Below are positions 5,178 through 6,553 of a stretch of DNA of 6,553 nt, piece after piece (within the stretch, counting starts at the first letter, position 1; each line of letters starts with the position of its first letter). Origin of the DNA: an uncultured bacterium. GTDB lineage: Bacteria; Bacillota; Clostridia; TANB77; CAG-508. The notes beneath the pieces are model-generated. The model did not search any database. It was given only the letters and a program-made list of their open reading frames with translations, and was not told the origin of the DNA. A program made the position numbers and the translations under genes. Where the stretch lies: positions 1 to 6,553 of the forward strand of contig CAJMLO010000054.1 of the NCBI GenBank assembly GCA_905214245.1, in the 5' to 3' direction.

Positions 5178-5603
5178 TTAACCCCTCCAGCCTTTTACTA
5201 CTATGGCAAAAATTAATGGTAACACTTGGCAAATTACCATAACAGTAATAATACCAATCATTGCACCAAAGCCTTTATCTCTAACATCTAATTTTCTTAT
5301 TCCAATAACATATCTATAAATACCGCTTATAGCAATACCAACAAATCCAAATGGAATACTATAAATTCTTATAATATTCAAAGCATATGCTGCTATTCCA
5401 TATGTATCATTTCCATAAGATTCTTTATAATCTTCAAGTGTTTTTAATTCTTTATCTTTTATTTTAACTAAATTTACTGTTGAATCTGATGTCAAATCTG
5501 CTTTTGTATTTGTTGTTCTTGGTGTTACGCTTGATGCATAAATTGCTATACTTCCAAAAATGCACATAATTACCATAAATATTGCAATAATTCTCTTCTT
5601 CAT
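5178..5603 (-). CDS. Small exported two-helix membrane protein, TrbC/VirB2 pilin-like
   Basis: A 141-aa protein. Residues 1-24 form a signal peptide (KKR start, hydrophobic IIAIFMVIMCIFGSIAIY, then AS as a likely cleavage site). A polar stretch of about 45 residues follows. Then come two hydrophobic helices, about 76-102 (ending ISGIYRYVIGI) and 112-136 (GAMIGIITVMVICQVLPLIF), separated by a short charged KLDVRDKG loop. Signal peptide plus two C-terminal helices joined by a charged loop is the plan of TrbC/VirB2-type subunits of type IV secretion systems, and the hydrophobic spacing fits, but no diagnostic motif proves it. A small membrane partner of a pilus platform is the alternative. The start has AGGAGG (5616-5621) 11-12 nt upstream, after a good promoter. 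The next gene begins 4 nt after its stop and uses this gene's last codons as its ribosome binding site, so the two products are probably made together. Confidence 0.65.
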   Translation of the reverse strand: MKKRIIAIFMVIMCIFGSIAIYASSVTPRTTNTKADLTSDSTVNLVKIKDKELKTLEDYKESYGNDTYGIAAYALNIIRIYSIPFGFVGIAISGIYRYVIGIRKLDVRDKGFGAMIGIITVMVICQVLPLIFAIVVKGWRG

Positions 5604-5641
5604 ATAGTTTAAAAACCTCCTACTTTTATTTAACTTTAATT

Positions 5642-5670
5642 ATTCTATAATACAATAAACAAAATATCAA
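5642..5670 (-). promoter_or_regulatory. Sigma-A promoter of the pilin-like/TadZ/ireB operon
   Basis: On the minus strand TTGATA (5665-5670) and TAGAAT (5642-5647) each differ by one base from the -35 and -10 consensus and are separated by exactly 17 bp. The start site would be near 5635, leaving a leader of about 30 nt before the first ATG at 5603. No other good promoter is visible between here and the DUF1292 terminator, so this one probably drives six genes. It uses the same TAGAAT -10 as the prepilin promoter. Confidence 0.68.
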
Positions 5671-5689
5671 TAGAAAAAATTGTTTTTAT

Positions 5690-6553
5690 TTATTTTTTTG
5701 CAAGATAGAAATTAACCCAATTTGAGTATAATTTATCTCCGTTTTCTTTCCAGCTAAAATCTGGTTTATTATCCGGATTATCATCTATATAATAATTCTT
5801 AGGAATATCAATTTTAAGTCCTTTTGATAAATCTCTTCTATATTCTTTATCTAGTGTATTTATATCATATTCTAAATGTCCCGTAACATAAATTTCATTT
5901 TTTTCTTTGTTTTCTACAATAAAAACTCCTGCTTCATCAGACTCTGAAACTATTGTAAGTTCTTTATGTTCTTCTATATCTTTTTTATCTACTGTTGTAT
6001 GTCTTGAATGTGGTGCTTTAAACCCTTCATCAAATTCATAAAGCAATTTTGAAGATTTGTCTAATATATGATGTGAAAAAACTCCAAATTTCTTTTCATC
6101 CATAAGCTTTTTATTTATTCCATAATTATAATATAGTCCTGCCTGAGCTCCCCAACAAATGTAAAAAGTTGATTTTACATTTGTTTTTGACCAATCTATA
6201 ATTCTTGTAAGTTCTCTCCAATAAGCAACAGCCTCAAAATCCATCTGTTCAACCGGTGCTCCTGTAATAATAAGTCCATCAAAGTATTTATCTTTTAACT
6301 CTTCAAATGTAGAATAGTATTTTTTCATGTGTTCTGGATTTGTATTTTTTCCAATGTAAGATATAACATTAAAAAAAGTTATTTTTATGTTTCTTTGTGC
6401 TGTAGATAATTTTCTTAATAGTTGTAACTCAGTATCCTCTTTTAAAGGCATTAAATTTAATATTGCTATTTGTAATATTTCTTTTGAATTGCTACACCCA
6501 TCAGCAAGTTCATCTAAAATTTGTATTTTTTCCTCTCTTAAAATATCGTTTAC
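5690..6553 (-). CDS. metA: Homoserine O-acyltransferase MetA, predicted acetyl-CoA type (5' end outside window)
   Basis: The reading frame runs without a stop to the right edge, giving 287 residues. Alignment by eye to E. coli MetA suggests only about 11 N-terminal codons are missing; the internal Met at 6451 is the conserved AILNLMP residue, not the start. MetA activates homoserine with an acyl-CoA in the first committed step of methionine synthesis. Visible hallmarks (numbered from the Met at 6451) are the catalytic Cys C99 in YICWGAQAGLYYNYG, the His/Glu pair H192 and E194 in VTGHLEYD, the conserved Lys in NLMPLK, and FSHHIL. In GAPVE (64-68) the final residue is Glu, the residue linked to acetyl-CoA use in Bacillus-type enzymes, where E. 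coli has Gly with succinyl-CoA. The extreme N-terminal part (about 6490-6553) matches the family poorly between REE and AILNL. It ends 86 bp before the next gene, with no clear terminator. Confidence 0.93.
   Translation of the reverse strand, partial: VNDILREEKIQILDELADGCSNSKEILQIAILNLMPLKEDTELQLLRKLSTAQRNIKITFFNVISYIGKNTNPEHMKKYYSTFEELKDKYFDGLIITGAPVEQMDFEAVAYWRELTRIIDWSKTNVKSTFYICWGAQAGLYYNYGINKKLMDEKKFGVFSHHILDKSSKLLYEFDEGFKAPHSRHTTVDKKDIEEHKELTIVSESDEAGVFIVENKEKNEIYVTGHLEYDINTLDKEYRRDLSKGLKIDIPKNYYIDDNPDNKPDFSWKENGDKLYSNWVNFYLAKK

Noticed and set aside
5604..5690. Terminator after metA
   Set aside because: Only weak A-T pairings are present and the space is occupied by a promoter; metA transcripts may read into the operon.
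1..6553. CRISPR array, tRNA, rRNA, insertion sequence or integrase
   Set aside because: No regular direct-repeat array, no cloverleaf, no terminal inverted repeats with a transposase, and no integrase motifs were seen on either strand.

Overview
The window is a very A+T-rich stretch with every supported gene on the minus strand, strong AGGAGG-type ribosome binding sites, TTG used as a start codon at least once, and the standard code (Trp is TGG). Together with a GITLIALVVTI prepilin-type N terminus, an IreB homolog and a DUF1292 protein, this points to a low-GC Bacillota, most likely a gut-type Clostridia member. The exact taxon cannot be read from the sequence.

Layout, read in the direction of transcription (right to left). 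(1) The right edge holds metA, complete except for roughly its first 11 codons, predicted to acetylate homoserine for methionine synthesis. (2) A well-formed sigma-A promoter (-35 5665-5670, -10 5642-5647) in the 86-bp gap after metA starts a tight five-to-six-gene run. First comes a small exported two-helix membrane protein resembling TrbC/VirB2 pilins. Next is a 793-aa protein with a receiver-like N terminus, a long disordered linker and a degenerate MinD/ParA ATPase domain (TadZ/CpaE-like). Third is a membrane-anchored GAF protein with a dead GGDEF domain. After these, with only a few bases between genes, come ireB, ruvX and a DUF1292 gene, a conserved Bacillota trio better known downstream of alaS. 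A hairpin terminator lies 5 bp after the DUF1292 stop. (3) The left part holds a 429-bp non-coding region with a near-consensus promoter overlapped by several short repeats and about 235 nt of 5' leader containing nested inverted repeats. It leads into a type IV prepilin-like gene cut off by the left window edge.

How it fits together: the first three genes of the central run look like the cytoplasmic, membrane and signalling parts of a cell-surface appendage or secretion machine (Tad or type IV-like), and the separately controlled pilin-like gene at the left edge may serve the same or a related machine. The core ATPase and platform genes are not in the window, so this is inference. The most unusual items are the twin AT-hook motifs inside a tandem 29-aa repeat of the TadZ-like protein, the transcriptional joining of a surface-machine module to ireB-ruvX-DUF1292, and the long structured leader before the prepilin gene.
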